A stretch of 42,878 nucleotides of DNA from Bacteroidales bacterium UBA3297 (GCA_002362105.1 DETD01000032.1:1-42878), one strand, 5' to 3'; counted from the first letter of the stretch, positions 17,490-27,345 are shown. Made by a program: numbers and translations. The notes: generated by a model not told the origin, from the sequence alone.

Positions 17490-19802
17490 ATGCGCAAATT
17501 TATAGTCAATGCTTTATTGCTTATGGTGGCCGTTCTGACGGGCTGCAGTGAAACTAAAACTTTTGAGTGCTCCTATGTTAGTGGCATGGTGCAGAATGGA
17601 GAATACCGAAAAGCGTCGATAACCATCGGTGAGGAGGTGGAGAGAACCGACGAAAGAGAACACTACGCATGTCCCATTTTCCCTTACAGCAAGCGGGGCA
17701 ACGCTTGCATCAAGTGTGCGGGATACGACAATGTCTATATGTCTGTGTCTGAACTGCTGGCACACCCCGATGTGAAGCCCATAAAATTGAGCAGGGAAAC
17801 ACGTTCGGCAAATTTCGGGGAGCCGCTGTAGCTTGCGTACGGAAGGGTTTCGGCAGAATTAGATTCTGCAACCGTATTTCGTAATAAAAACAACCAGTTT
17901 ATTGATTCTTTCGTGGTTTCGCTGGCTGAAGATTCGGACGTGAAAACAGTATTTAATGATGTGCTGCCGGGTGGTCAGATTTTGAAGAATTCGATAAAAT
18001 TTTACCATGAAGATTATTGTGCGGGCCTTGCCGAACTGAGGGCTTACGATAAACGTGGCGGGAAGGTCTCTTTGGGCAAGGGTAGTTCGATAACGTTGAG
18101 TTTCGATGCAAGTGAGAGTTTTTACCCTAAAAATGTTTGGTTTTGGTGGTACGATGAGGAGTTAGGCTGCTGGGTGGCAGAAAAACGCGTCTCGAAAGAA
18201 AATGGTAAGTATACAGCCAAGGTGGACAAACTGGGGTGGTGGTGCGCCTATGCCTTCAGACCCGGTAGAAACTTGCTGGGGGAAGACGCCGATTTTAAGG
18301 CCTTCACTTCCACCCTGACCGACTATGCCGGTGTGCCTGTTCCGTATGCAATATTGACAGTAAGTAATGGGGGGCAAGTGTTGGGAACGTGCCGAACTGA
18401 CAAAAACGGCAGATTCCTGTTCTATTCTTACGTGGATGTTGATGTCACCTTCGAAGGTTTCCATGTGTGCGAGCCAACTCCCTACTATCCGTTCGTTAAA
18501 GATGTTTTTCATCCTTACAGCATTCCAATTAAAAGGAAGGGGGTAGCTTTTCAAAAGGAGACGAAGCTGACAAACTTTGGGGTGGGTAAGGACAAAACCC
18601 ACCTGACCGACTCTGAATTCATAAAAAAAGAATCCTCCTTGTCGAGAAATCGTTCGTCCCGCCCTTATGAGTTAGACCATATTTTTGGAGAGGAACCATC
18701 TATTACTTGGTGGTCGTTCCAACTGGAGTATTCGGAACACTCTGGGAAAAAAAGAATGTTTCTTGGTGGTATATCGGATATTGACGCGTCTAAAAACATT
18801 AAATTGATTGTAGCCACTGAAAAAGGTTTCCAGCTGAACATAAAGCGTGTGACCGATGCCTATGGCAGGGAGGCGATGATCGATTTGTACAACGACTACA
18901 TCAATCCGAGGGCGCTGTTGACGGGAGAGCTTACGGTTGAATTTTTCGGTGCCGACTCTGTGTTTAACCGAACTATCTACTTCTCCAGTTTTAGTGAGTC
19001 GATTTTCATAACCCCCAAAGTGGAAAATGATGGAGACGGATGGGTAATAGTGCTGTTATGGCTGTTAGGTGTACTTTCCCTTGTGGCAGTTGTTTTGTGG
19101 ATGAAAAAGGAGGAAATTAAGAACAGATTGAAAATTTGGTTGCACGGGAAAGACTCCACAGCAGATGCACAGGTTCGCCTCATAGCCTGTGTTTTGCAAC
19201 TGCATCTGGTGCTTACTATCCGGCAAAAACAGCTTATTGTCCAATATGCCGATAAACTTGGATTCTATAACTTCCTTCCAATGGTAGAGGTTGCCGTTAA
19301 AGGGGATAATAGTATTTCTGACGGCGACTATCAGGAGTTGAACAAGCGACTCAGTCTTTCCGAGCGGCGTGAACTGGTACACCTCCTGTTCAAACTGGCG
19401 GCGGAAGACGACGGCATCAAAAACGACGAGTGGCATCTGGTTTCGCAGATAATGTCCAATCTGAAGTTGAACAAGGCTAATGTTGTGTATATGCAGCGCC
19501 GCTATTCGCCGCTCCGTAGCGAGTTTGGCGACTATTCGAGCTACTATTCGTCGTCGGGTGGCAAGGGTTGCGGTTCGTCAGGCGGTAGTAGCGACTCCAA
19601 TAAGAATAGCGCTTATGCGTCAGACTATGCCGAACTGGGCCTTACTTCTAGTGCAACCAAGGAGGAAGTGCAGCAGGCCTATCATAAGTTGGCGATGGAA
19701 TACCACCCCGACCTGCCGAAAAACGCAGGCCGGCACAACGAGTGCGTCCGCAAAATGGCGGCAGTGAATGTGGCCTACAAACGGCTGACGCAGCATTTGT
19801 AA
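17490..19802 (+). pseudogene. Lipoprotein/TM/TerB/J-domain protein interrupted by one in-frame TAG
   Basis: One reading frame runs from the ATG at 17490 to 19802 (770 codons), broken only by TAG at 17829-17831 (codon 114). Protein-like sequence continues directly after it (LAYGRVSAELDSATVF). The N-terminus has a lipobox (VLTGC, Cys19). A strand-rich extracytoplasmic part leads to a membrane segment (about 517-538, followed by Lys/Arg), a TerB-like helical domain (AAEDDGIKNDEWHLVSQIM), a Ser/Gly linker and a C-terminal J domain with the HPD motif (739-741). TerB plus J is the DjlA arrangement, here placed behind a sensor-like outer part. J domains stimulate Hsp70/DnaK. It could be expressed as two pieces or by suppression, or be a pseudogene. 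Confidence 0.75.
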
Positions 19803-19855
19803 CGAAGTGCGTGATGCTGTTCTATACCGAATAATAGATAGGGTGGGGAGTAAAT

Positions 19856-19898
19856 TGGGCTAAAAGTTATAATTTTCAGTAACTGCCCAGACTTTTTT
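19856..19898 (+). terminator. Terminator after the J-domain gene
   Basis: TGGGC (19856-19860) and AGTTA (19865-19869) pair with TAACT (19880-19884) and GCCCA (19885-19889), then T6 at 19893-19898. It lies between convergent genes. Confidence 0.5.
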
Positions 19899-19937
19899 AC
19901 CAGCTCTGTTTAAAGACCAATTACATTAAATGCTTGT

Positions 19938-20495
19938 TCAGGGGTTTTCTTTCAGCTGTTTCACTTTGTCGGGATTGGCCTCCATAAAATTCACCAACTC
20001 AATGGCAGGCATATAGCCCGTATCGGCCGATTTCTTCATCCAGCGGATACCTTCGTCCACTTTCTTTTCTACGCCGTAGCCGCCCAGATAGCAAATTCCC
20101 ACATTATAGAGGGCCCTCTGGTGGTTTTGCCGAGCCGCCTTCATATACCAGAAGAAAGCCTTCGCAGGGTCTTCGTCTACACCAGTGTGTTTCTGGTAGC
20201 AGTGTCCGAGGCGGTCTTGTGCGTCGGCATCACCCTTTTCGGCGGCCAGTTTGTACCACTTAACTGCCTCCACATCGTTCTTTTCCACGCCACAGCCCGT
20301 ATGGTAAAAAATACCCAGGTTCAGTTGGGCAAGACTATCGCCCTTTTCTCCTAGTTCCTTATAGCAGTTAAACGCCTGCTCGTTTTTTCCCAATTTATAC
20401 AGTAACAGACATGTGCTGCAGTCGTTTTCGCCCGCCGAGCACGAGGGGAAAAACAGGGTAAAGCTGGAAATTAGTAGGAAAAGACTCTTTTTCAT
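19938..20495 (-). CDS. Sel1-repeat lipoprotein, 185 aa
   Basis: The ATG at 20495 begins MKKSLFLLISSFTLFFPSC, a lipoprotein signal with Cys19 as the lipid site. The rest consists of about four Sel1-like repeats (TPR-related helical pairs): AQLNLGIFYHTGCGVEKND, AQDRLGHCYQKHTGVDEDP and ALYNVGICYLGGYGVEKKV show the pattern A...LG..Y..G.GV..D. Sel1 repeats bind other proteins and serve as periplasmic or surface scaffolds. A minus-strand promoter fits at 20538-20567. The frame is open further upstream to a TTG, but the signal peptide supports 20495. Confidence 0.88.
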   Translation of the reverse strand: MKKSLFLLISSFTLFFPSCSAGENDCSTCLLLYKLGKNEQAFNCYKELGEKGDSLAQLNLGIFYHTGCGVEKNDVEAVKWYKLAAEKGDADAQDRLGHCYQKHTGVDEDPAKAFFWYMKAARQNHQRALYNVGICYLGGYGVEKKVDEGIRWMKKSADTGYMPAIELVNFMEANPDKVKQLKENP

Positions 20496-20537
20496 ATAAT
20501 TTTTACGTTTAGATAGGCTTTCAATGGAACTTGTTGG

Positions 20538-20567
20538 CAAATATACTCAACAAAACACGTAAAACAA
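20538..20567 (-). promoter_or_regulatory. Promoter of the Sel1 lipoprotein gene
   Basis: On the minus strand, TTG (20565-20567), 19 bases, TATATTTG (20538-20545). The predicted leader is about 36 bases. Confidence 0.6.
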
Positions 20568-20716
20568 ATTTTAGGCAGGTTCAAAAAATAGGAGTATATT
20601 TGGCAGTAGTTTTGCGTTTTCCGTAAATGGCTGTGTCCAAGGCTTGTCGTTTACAGGGGCAAGCCCTTTCAATAACCTGCAATAAGACCGACCAACCTAT
20701 AAAACAACATACATAA

Positions 20717-22288
20717 ATGAAAAAACTTACTATTTTACTCGCGCTGTTGTTTTCTTTTTTTCTGGCAGATGCACAAAACCTGAAAAAGGGCAATAACAGT
20801 TTCGAAGGTTCTAAGCTGTTGCTTGGCAATATGTTGAACCAAAACCGTTTGGAATTTCTATACGAAGACAAGGCGGGCTACCACGTGTTCTGCATTGACG
20901 ACCCCCGCAAACCCAAACGCAAATGCCACCTGCTTACCATTGACAAGGCGATGAACACCCTTACCGACAAGGTAATAGAAGGGCTTGATGTGAAAGGCTA
21001 CATGGGCGTGAGTTACGCCAATGGGAAAGTCTGCATCTATGGTACCGAAAAGAAAAAACAGAACCTCAGTTTCGTGCAGTATACCTATAATACGAAGAGT
21101 TCGGAACTGACTTCGAAAATCTACCACTCGTATACCGGAAAAAGCAAGAGCGTTAACTACGACTATAGGTTCAACCGCTCGGCCGACGGTTCAAAGGCAG
21201 TGATGGCAATCAGCGAACTGGATGGAGGCGCAAACGCACCCGTTAAACTTTTCGCCTTTAATGCCGACGGTGACGTCCTCTTCTCGAAGAATGCGCCAGA
21301 AACGAAGAATCCGTTTGCCATTATAGCCGATGCCTCCATCTCTAACGACGGTATGGTGGACCTCGTCTGCAAGACGTCTGTGGAAAGCGAAGGTAAAGGG
21401 AAATGCCGCTTCGGATTTTTCTATGTCGATTTCTCGAAAGCGCTTCCAAAGCAAACCTCGGTAGAGGTCATCCGTGTGAGTGCGGAAAAAGACCTCTACT
21501 ACAAACAAGACTATTCGCAAAACGTGTCGAACGCCTACATTAAGACACTTTCAGACGGTAGCCTGGCCGTTGTTTCGGTGTTGAACAACGGAGATATTCC
21601 CTGCAAGTACAGCTTGGCAAAGTTAGGTGCCGACTTGACAGAAAAATGGAAGGCCGAGCACGATTTCTCAGACAAGTTCCAGCCCAAAGTCAAAGAATGT
21701 CCGTTCGGCATGAAGTTGTCGCTGAACGGTTACAACTACAATACCGTGCTGATAAAAGACGTGGTGGAACTGGCAGACGGCACACTGGTTGTTGCCGGAG
21801 TACAGAACGGCGAATACGACATCTTCTTCAAGACAGGCACTGCCTTTAACTACCGGTTCTCGTTCTATGGCGACTTTATCACCTACTTTGTAGACAAAGA
21901 CGGTAACAGCATAGCGTGTCACTTTGTCCCTTATGCGGGAGCCGGTTCGGCAAATACCGATTTTATGTCGTACACCGACGAATACGTCACTTGCAATGAC
22001 TTCTGTGCGCTGCCGTTGTCCGACGGGTCAGGCATTGCCCTGCTCTATAACGACCGCTGCGACAAAACCAAGTCGGGCTACTCTACCGTAAACAAATGCA
22101 AAGATGTCTGTTTCTATCACACAGCTGTTCACAAAGAGGGAAACGACAAGCCGGGGGTTCTGAATAGGGGTGTCGATGCCGATGGGGGCCGTGTCATCCG
22201 CAAGTTCTTCAAGGTGAATGGGAACAAAGCGCTGATAAACACCTGTTCGACCAAGTCGGGCCATTTCGAACTGATTTCCGAGCGATAG
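20717..22288 (+). CDS. Exported protein of unknown function, 523 aa
   Basis: A signal peptide (MKKLTILLALLFSFFLADAQ) is followed by a long strand-rich protein with recurring short patterns such as 'S.DGS.AVMAISELDG', 'ISNDGMVDLVCK' and 'LSDGSLAVVSVLNNGD'. These suggest a beta-propeller-like fold, though I could not assign a family. No lipobox or T9SS domain is seen, so it is probably periplasmic. Two -7-like elements (TATATTTG 20595-20602 and TAGTTTTG 20607-20614) lie upstream, without a clear -33. A clean terminator follows (22331-22355). Confidence 0.72.
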   Translation: MKKLTILLALLFSFFLADAQNLKKGNNSFEGSKLLLGNMLNQNRLEFLYEDKAGYHVFCIDDPRKPKRKCHLLTIDKAMNTLTDKVIEGLDVKGYMGVSYANGKVCIYGTEKKKQNLSFVQYTYNTKSSELTSKIYHSYTGKSKSVNYDYRFNRSADGSKAVMAISELDGGANAPVKLFAFNADGDVLFSKNAPETKNPFAIIADASISNDGMVDLVCKTSVESEGKGKCRFGFFYVDFSKALPKQTSVEVIRVSAEKDLYYKQDYSQNVSNAYIKTLSDGSLAVVSVLNNGDIPCKYSLAKLGADLTEKWKAEHDFSDKFQPKVKECPFGMKLSLNGYNYNTVLIKDVVELADGTLVVAGVQNGEYDIFFKTGTAFNYRFSFYGDFITYFVDKDGNSIACHFVPYAGAGSANTDFMSYTDEYVTCNDFCALPLSDGSGIALLYNDRCDKTKSGYSTVNKCKDVCFYHTAVHKEGNDKPGVLNRGVDADGGRVIRKFFKVNGNKALINTCSTKSGHFELISER

Positions 22289-22330
22289 TCCTGAAAAAAC
22301 TGAAGCCAAACAGAGTCAACGAGATATGAA

Positions 22331-22355
22331 GTCAGCCCTAATGGGCTGGCTTTTT
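22331..22355 (+). terminator. Rho-independent terminator
   Basis: GTCAGCCC (22331-22338), loop TAAT, GGGCTGGC (22343-22350), then T5. It ends the gene at 20717-22288. Confidence 0.85.
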
Positions 22356-22382
22356 GTTTAGTAGTTTTTTTACCTATATTTG
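22354..22382 (+). promoter_or_regulatory. Promoter for the small exported protein
   Basis: TTG at 22354-22356 and TATATTTG at 22375-22382, spaced 18 bases. It starts within the T run of the preceding terminator. Confidence 0.5.
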
Positions 22383-22407
22383 TTATTAATTTTTAGTTAG
22401 AATTACG

Positions 22408-22977
22408 ATGAACTTTAAGCGAATCTGTTATATGAAGTTTTATACCATACTCCTTTTCTTGTGTTTTTCTGTAGAGGCTATGTCACAATATCCAGCCGGA
22501 CTGAAATCGGAAGGAAAACAAGCTCCTGTAGAATATGACTCTGTCAATAATGTTGTTGTATTGCCTAACGACCTGTTAAGTGGCAAATACGATTATGTGA
22601 GATGTAGTTTTTCCGCGTGGAATAAAAACTCCGTTAATTATTATTGGGATAGTTGGGCCACCGATGGGCGCTATTATTTGATATTTACCCCATACCAGAT
22701 GATTTTGCGTACCAGTCACGAAAACCCTAATCCCAATCGTATCGTTTGGGTGGCTCCTATTACCACTCAGCAGTATGAGCGTCTGAAGGCCAAATGTGAT
22801 TTCGAATACAAGTGGCTGGAAGATCATAAAGGAGACGAAATCTTTGATAGAAGTTACGAGAACTTCAGCCGATTGTTGAACAAGATAAATAAAAAAATGG
22901 GCGACTTGAAGTTTCAAATTCCATCAAAGCAGGTTTTTGAATCCACGGATTGGGTATATCTAAATCCTGATTTTTAA
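22408..22977 (+). CDS. Small exported protein, 189 aa
   Basis: The N-terminus is a signal peptide, either from Met1 (22408) or from the in-frame ATG at 22432 (MKFYTILLFLCFSVEAMSQ). Both are possible given the promoter. The mature part has no known motif. It contains aromatic-rich strands (NYYWDSWATDGRYYLIFTPYQMILR) and a helical end with Lys and Asp. It is probably periplasmic. Only 16 bases separate its stop from that of the convergent sbcC. Confidence 0.68.
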   Translation: MNFKRICYMKFYTILLFLCFSVEAMSQYPAGLKSEGKQAPVEYDSVNNVVVLPNDLLSGKYDYVRCSFSAWNKNSVNYYWDSWATDGRYYLIFTPYQMILRTSHENPNPNRIVWVAPITTQQYERLKAKCDFEYKWLEDHKGDEIFDRSYENFSRLLNKINKKMGDLKFQIPSKQVFESTDWVYLNPDF

Positions 22978-22993
22978 GGTAACCCCGTTTTAT

Positions 22994-25762
22994 CTACTCC
23001 ACCACCACTACGGCGCTACTTCCGCCCGCCTGCTTTTTAGTGACCTCAATGCGCTTGTCGAGGTCTTTGAGCAGGTCGACATGGGAGATGATGCCCACCA
23101 GTTTGTCGGTGTCTCCCAGGTTGACAAGGGTCTGTTTGGCCACCTTGAGCGAATCCTCGTCTAACGAGCCAAAGCCTTCGTCCACAAACATGGTGTCGAG
23201 TTTTATGCCACCGGCGGCGTGTTGTATCTGTTCCGACAGTCCCAGGGCCAGCGACAACGATGCCTTGAACGATTCCCCTCCCGACAGCGACTGTACCGGA
23301 CGTTCGCTACCGTTATAGTGGTCTATCACGTTCAGGTCGAGGCCGCATTTGGCGTTGCCACCCGACCCCGCACTGCGCACCAACTCGTACTGGCCGTTAC
23401 TCAGACGTAGGAACTGGCGGTTGGCACGGCTCACAATGGCGTCGAAATAGTGCATTTGCACATAGGTCTCCAACTCAATTTTCGGACGGCCGTTCAGTTT
23501 GCCGTTAACGGTATCGGAAAGGTTAGACACCAGTTGCAGCTGTTTTTGCAGGTTGCCAAACTGTTTCCATTCGCTGGCTATGCGCTCGCCAAGCACCCGG
23601 TTGGTTTGCAGGCGGTGGTGAACAGAGTCTTGCAGGGCGTTCGCCTCTTTCTGCTCGTGTAGCAGTTGTTCGCGCACCAGTTCGGCCTGTGCCACGTCTA
23701 TCTTAGGGTCGTTTTTCAGTTGTTCGGTCAGAGCGGCAATCTCGGCGGTCAGCACCGCAACCTTTTCGCTGCATTTCACGTAGTGGTCGTTTTGCCGCGC
23801 TATCAGGTCGTCAATCAGCCGCTTGGCCGATTTAATTGTGTCTATCTCCTTTATGGCGGCAGTCTTGTCGGCGTATCTTAGCCGGGCCTTTATCTCGTCC
23901 GCCTCTTTCCTACCGGCCGCAATAGTCGAAGTGTAGCCGGCAAGGCGGGTGGAGATGTCGGTCAGGCAGTCGCGCAGTTTGGGCAGTTTGGCCTCTTCAA
24001 GCGGAAGCTGTTTTTCGAGGTCCGCCTTGCGTTTCGCCTTTTGTTCTTCGGTGTTTATTTTCAGCTGCAGTTCGTCGAGTCTGTTTCTAGTTTCCGTACC
24101 TTTCCCGCATACGCGCTGTTTGTCTAGAATGCGGTCGCCCATCAGGTTCTCGTTCAGCAGTTCCAGCTGTGTTCTTTTCGTGTCGGTCACCCCTTTTTGG
24201 GTGCTGGCTGCGGCACTCGCCTTAGCGGCAGCGTCTTGTGCCCTTTTAGCGGCAGCGTCCGCCTGTTTCACCTGGTTTTCGTCGGGGGCGTTAACCGACA
24301 GGTCGGCAAGGTGCGGGTGGTGCACCGCACCGCATACAGGGCACGGAGTCCCCTCGGCAAGGTCTTTCGCCATAAGGCCGGCTTGTTCGGCTAGAAACGA
24401 AGCCCGCAGGTTGTTGGCCCTGTTTTCGGCCTGGGAGGCGGCTTGCTGCGCGGCAACAAAGTCTTGTTGCAGGAGCGCCAGTTTTGTCTGCATCTCTTCC
24501 AGTGCGGTTAGGTCCTTATACAGGTCGGCATAGCTGGCGCGTTTTTGGGTCAGGAGCTCTTTTTCAGCCTCTAGTTTCGCCTTGTTTTCGCCAGCGTTGC
24601 CCAGTTGGGCCAGCTCTTGTTTCAGCCGGTCTGTTTTTTCCTCTTGTGCCGAAAGTTCCTGCTTTATGTTCGGCAGATGGGTGTTTTGGTCTTCCGCCTG
24701 CTTTTTTTGCAGTTGGTCGAGGGCGGCCTGCTTAGTTTCCAGCAGGTCGTAGTCGCCCAGCGAGTTGGTCAGCAGGGCAATAGTCTCGCCCAGTTTCTCA
24801 GCCTCGGGTTTGCGTTGGTCGGCTTCGGCCTTCAGTTGCGTGGCCGCTTTCAGGGCAGCGTCGGCCGCCTTTTTCTCGTCTTTTTTTAGAGGAAGGCTTG
24901 TTTTGGCCTTCTCGAACGTTTTGGCCAGCTGAATGGCGGCAGTGGTGTCGGCAACGCGCCTCGACAGTTGCTCAAGGCTGGCCTGTAGCTGTTTGTCTGT
25001 TTGTTCGTCGGTCGTGTTCTGCTGTTCTAGCAGGTCTAGCACCTCGCCATACCGTTCTGTTTGTGTGGCGTTGCGCAGTTGGTCTTTTACAGGGCCGTCG
25101 GCTGGCAGAATAATTCCATTCACATACTGCGCTATGCTTCTGTTGCTGTTGTTGAAGTTGGCCGACAACTCGCTGTATTTTTCAGCGATTGACTTCTGTA
25201 GCGTCTGGAAGTTTCCCGTATTGAAAATTTTTCGGAAGATGTCCATACGTTCCTTTGTTCCCGCCAGCAACAGTTTAAGGAAGTCGCCTTGCGAAATCAT
25301 GGCTATCTGTTTGAACTGTTCGCGGTTAATGCCTAGTAGTTCCTCCACAGCGGGGGTCACATCGCTGGTGTTGCGGGCCATGTTGCGGCATTCGCCGCCA
25401 GTTATCTCATAAAGCTCAGCCTTCGCCGCTTGTGGGGTTTCGCCGTCACCCTTTTTGGCGGGGCGCATATATTTGGGGCTCCGTTTTACGCGGTACAGTT
25501 TGTTGCGGTTCTGGAAGACCATCTCTACGAAGGTGGGGGTCTGTGTGTCGGCGTATTTCGAGCGAAGCATGCTGCCGTCGCGGACGTCGCCGCTAGGCTC
25601 GCCGTACAGGGCGAATATAATGCCGTCGAATAGGGTGGTTTTGCCCGCGCCCGTGTCGCCGGTGATGGCAAAAAGTCCGGTTTCCCCGAATTTGGAAAAA
25701 TCGATCACGGTTTCGTTCGCATAGGAGCCGAACGCCGAAAGTGTCAGTAAGATGGGCCTCAT
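22994..25762 (-). CDS. sbcC: SbcC, ATPase subunit of the SbcCD nuclease, 922 aa
   Basis: This is an SMC/Rad50-type ATPase. The Walker A motif GDTGAGKTT spans residues 35-43. Long coiled coils run on either side of the zinc hook CPVC (Cys474, Cys477). Near the C-terminus are the ABC signature LSGGESFKASLSLALG, Walker B (TMFVDEGFGSLDED) and the H-loop (IISHVDLL). With SbcD it cuts DNA hairpins and protein-blocked ends during replication and repair in the cytoplasm. The ATG at 25762 lies two bases after the sbcD stop (25765), so the two are translated together. The length is normal. Confidence 0.97.
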   Translation of the reverse strand: MRPILLTLSAFGSYANETVIDFSKFGETGLFAITGDTGAGKTTLFDGIIFALYGEPSGDVRDGSMLRSKYADTQTPTFVEMVFQNRNKLYRVKRSPKYMRPAKKGDGETPQAAKAELYEITGGECRNMARNTSDVTPAVEELLGINREQFKQIAMISQGDFLKLLLAGTKERMDIFRKIFNTGNFQTLQKSIAEKYSELSANFNNSNRSIAQYVNGIILPADGPVKDQLRNATQTERYGEVLDLLEQQNTTDEQTDKQLQASLEQLSRRVADTTAAIQLAKTFEKAKTSLPLKKDEKKAADAALKAATQLKAEADQRKPEAEKLGETIALLTNSLGDYDLLETKQAALDQLQKKQAEDQNTHLPNIKQELSAQEEKTDRLKQELAQLGNAGENKAKLEAEKELLTQKRASYADLYKDLTALEEMQTKLALLQQDFVAAQQAASQAENRANNLRASFLAEQAGLMAKDLAEGTPCPVCGAVHHPHLADLSVNAPDENQVKQADAAAKRAQDAAAKASAAASTQKGVTDTKRTQLELLNENLMGDRILDKQRVCGKGTETRNRLDELQLKINTEEQKAKRKADLEKQLPLEEAKLPKLRDCLTDISTRLAGYTSTIAAGRKEADEIKARLRYADKTAAIKEIDTIKSAKRLIDDLIARQNDHYVKCSEKVAVLTAEIAALTEQLKNDPKIDVAQAELVREQLLHEQKEANALQDSVHHRLQTNRVLGERIASEWKQFGNLQKQLQLVSNLSDTVNGKLNGRPKIELETYVQMHYFDAIVSRANRQFLRLSNGQYELVRSAGSGGNAKCGLDLNVIDHYNGSERPVQSLSGGESFKASLSLALGLSEQIQHAAGGIKLDTMFVDEGFGSLDEDSLKVAKQTLVNLGDTDKLVGIISHVDLLKDLDKRIEVTKKQAGGSSAVVVVE

Positions 25763-25764
25763 TC

Positions 25765-26901
25765 TCAGTTCCAGATTTTTTCGATTAACTCGTTTGCTAG
25801 TTTTTCCATTTCCTGACTCAACTCTTGCTTGTTCTGTTCGCTGTAGAGTTGTTTCAAGATGTCGATGGGTTGTAGCAGTTCAACAGCCGCATTGCCGTTT
25901 ACGGTGTCGGTGGCACGGGTGCGGTGGTTGTCGTAGCCCAGTTCCATAAGATTCGGGTAGATGTTTCGCAACCGTCCGAAGGCGTCGGGCACATCCTGCT
26001 CGTCGGTAAGTACAATGCGCAGGTAGTAGTTCCGGAACGCTTTCCCCAAGTAGTAGTCTTTGGCTGTTAGTTCGTCGAAGCGGCCTTTCAGTTCGCCCAT
26101 ATCGGTCGACGGCTTCAGTTCAATGGTGCTGACCTCGGCCTGGCCTTTGTTTTTCAACTCCACTAGGGTGACCGACTTTTTATGGTGGATTTCCGAGAAC
26201 GAGTATTTAAGGGGGGAGCCGCTGTAGCGGATGCTCGGACGCGAAACTTGTTGGGCACGGTGCAGATGGCCTAGCGCCACATAGTCGAAAGCAGAAAAGG
26301 TTTGCGCGTCGATGTTGTCGATGCCCCCAACGCTGAACTCTTCGCTGTCGCAACGCTCAATGGTAGTGCCTTCGGCCGTTACGAACTGGTGTGCCACAAG
26401 CACGTTGCGGGCGGCAGGGTCGGCAGCCATCTGGTCGATGGCTTCGGCAACAGCGTCTTGGTAGGTGTCAATCTCGCGGGTGGTGTACGGCCTGATGAAG
26501 CCAGGCTTTATGAACGGCAGCATATAGATGTTTAGTTCGCCATACTCGTCGTTAAGCACCACCGGTTGCAAGGCTCCGCTATATGCCGGGGCGATATGGA
26601 TGTTCGGTATCATCAGACGCGAGCCAAAAGAAAGGCGTTCTGCCTGGTCGTGGTTGCCGCTGACAACAAAGACGTCTAACTGGAATTTCGACAAGGCGAC
26701 CAGAAAATGGTCGAATGCCGCTATGGCTTCAACACTGGGTATGCCTTTGTCGAACACGTCGCCCGCAATTACAACCGCTTGGGGGTGATGTTGCCCAACA
26801 ATTTCTAAAATTTCCTTTAAGATGAAGTTTTGGTCTTCAAGCATCGGGAATCCGAGCACGCGTTTGCCCAGGTGCAGGTCACTTATGTGAAGTATCTTCA
26901 T
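25765..26901 (-). CDS. sbcD: SbcD, nuclease subunit of SbcCD, 378 aa
   Basis: A calcineurin-like metallophosphoesterase of the Mre11/SbcD family. Metal-binding motifs are visible in order: ISDLHLG (Asp8, His10), AGDVFD (Asp48), SGNHDQ (Asn83, His84), then VAHQF and LGHLHRAQ further on. It provides the Mn-dependent exo/endonuclease activity of SbcCD. It is the first gene of the sbcDC operon. A perfect 15-base odd palindrome (26961-26975) lies 60 bases upstream. A clear consensus promoter was not found. Confidence 0.97.
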   Translation of the reverse strand: MKILHISDLHLGKRVLGFPMLEDQNFILKEILEIVGQHHPQAVVIAGDVFDKGIPSVEAIAAFDHFLVALSKFQLDVFVVSGNHDQAERLSFGSRLMIPNIHIAPAYSGALQPVVLNDEYGELNIYMLPFIKPGFIRPYTTREIDTYQDAVAEAIDQMAADPAARNVLVAHQFVTAEGTTIERCDSEEFSVGGIDNIDAQTFSAFDYVALGHLHRAQQVSRPSIRYSGSPLKYSFSEIHHKKSVTLVELKNKGQAEVSTIELKPSTDMGELKGRFDELTAKDYYLGKAFRNYYLRIVLTDEQDVPDAFGRLRNIYPNLMELGYDNHRTRATDTVNGNAAVELLQPIDILKQLYSEQNKQELSQEMEKLANELIEKIWN

Positions 26902-26960
26902 ATCTTCATTGTTTATAGCTGTCTGGTAGGGGAGCTGCCTAGACGGGCCCTTCCGAAAGC

Positions 26961-26975
26961 CTAGCCGACGGCTAG
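26961..26975. promoter_or_regulatory. Perfect palindrome upstream of sbcD
   Basis: CTAGCCGACGGCTAG reads the same on both strands apart from its central base. It is 60 bases upstream of the sbcD ATG and could be a repressor site or a short hairpin. No regulator is known from this sequence. Confidence 0.3.
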
Positions 26976-27203
26976 TTTTGTGTAAAGGTAATGAATAATA
27001 CTGTTAATTCTCTATTCCGGAGTAGGACGATTTAGGGGATGGGCTCCTCCTCGTTAGGTCAGACTGCTTGTTTTTAGCTTGAATTTGGACTTTTTTACGC
27101 ATTATACCTCCTTTTTTAGGCTGTATAACCCCTTGTTTTGTAGCTTCTTGATGTTTTATTCGCAAAACGAACACTTTTTAGTGAATATAGTATACAATTA
27201 TAC

Positions 27204-27234
27204 TTGTATATGTTGTGTATAGTAACTAACTTTG
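27204..27234 (+). promoter_or_regulatory. Promoter of small RNA copy A
   Basis: TTG at 27204-27206, 20 bases, TAACTTTG at 27227-27234. The key TTG and TAACTTTG are kept in copy B although bases around them differ. Confidence 0.7.
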
Positions 27235-27240
27235 TGATGC

Positions 27241-27314
27241 AAACAAAACAGATAGATTTTTCATAGTTAAGGTTATGGGGTGACGGCAGTTGTGAAAACT
27301 CCCGTCACTTTTTT
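27241..27314 (+). ncRNA. Predicted small RNA, copy A, about 74 nt
   Basis: The predicted transcript starts about 7 bases after the -7 element and ends in a strong terminator: GTGACGG (27280-27286) pairs with CCGTCAC (27302-27308), with an inner AGTT/AACT helix and a GTGAA loop, followed by T6. The 5' half (about 39 nt) is A/U-rich and probably single-stranded; it contains UUUUUCAU (27257-27264). No protein of useful length fits: the only ATG that follows a purine-rich run reaches a stop after two codons. I know no named RNA family matching it. It could be a regulatory sRNA acting by base pairing. Confidence 0.75.
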
Positions 27315-27345
27315 ATGTTTCCGCCATTAGTGCTATTACGTTGAG

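Larger units (their letters stand above)
27161..27314 (+). repeat. Repeat element copy A carrying a small RNA gene
   Basis: Bases 27161-27314 match 29050-29206 almost throughout: 72 identical bases at the 3' end and a few substitutions further upstream. Both copies are in the same orientation, 1.89 kb apart, flanking the gene at 27417-28691. Confidence 0.85.

Noticed and set aside
14492..17831. Two in-frame TAG codons (14492-14494 and 17829-17831) as a sign of TAG recoding
   Set aside because: Many intact genes in the window end with TAG (for example those ending at 13004, 13879, 22288, 32064 and 38654), and the first case lies in a gene that is also deleted. Nonsense mutation or sequence error is simpler.
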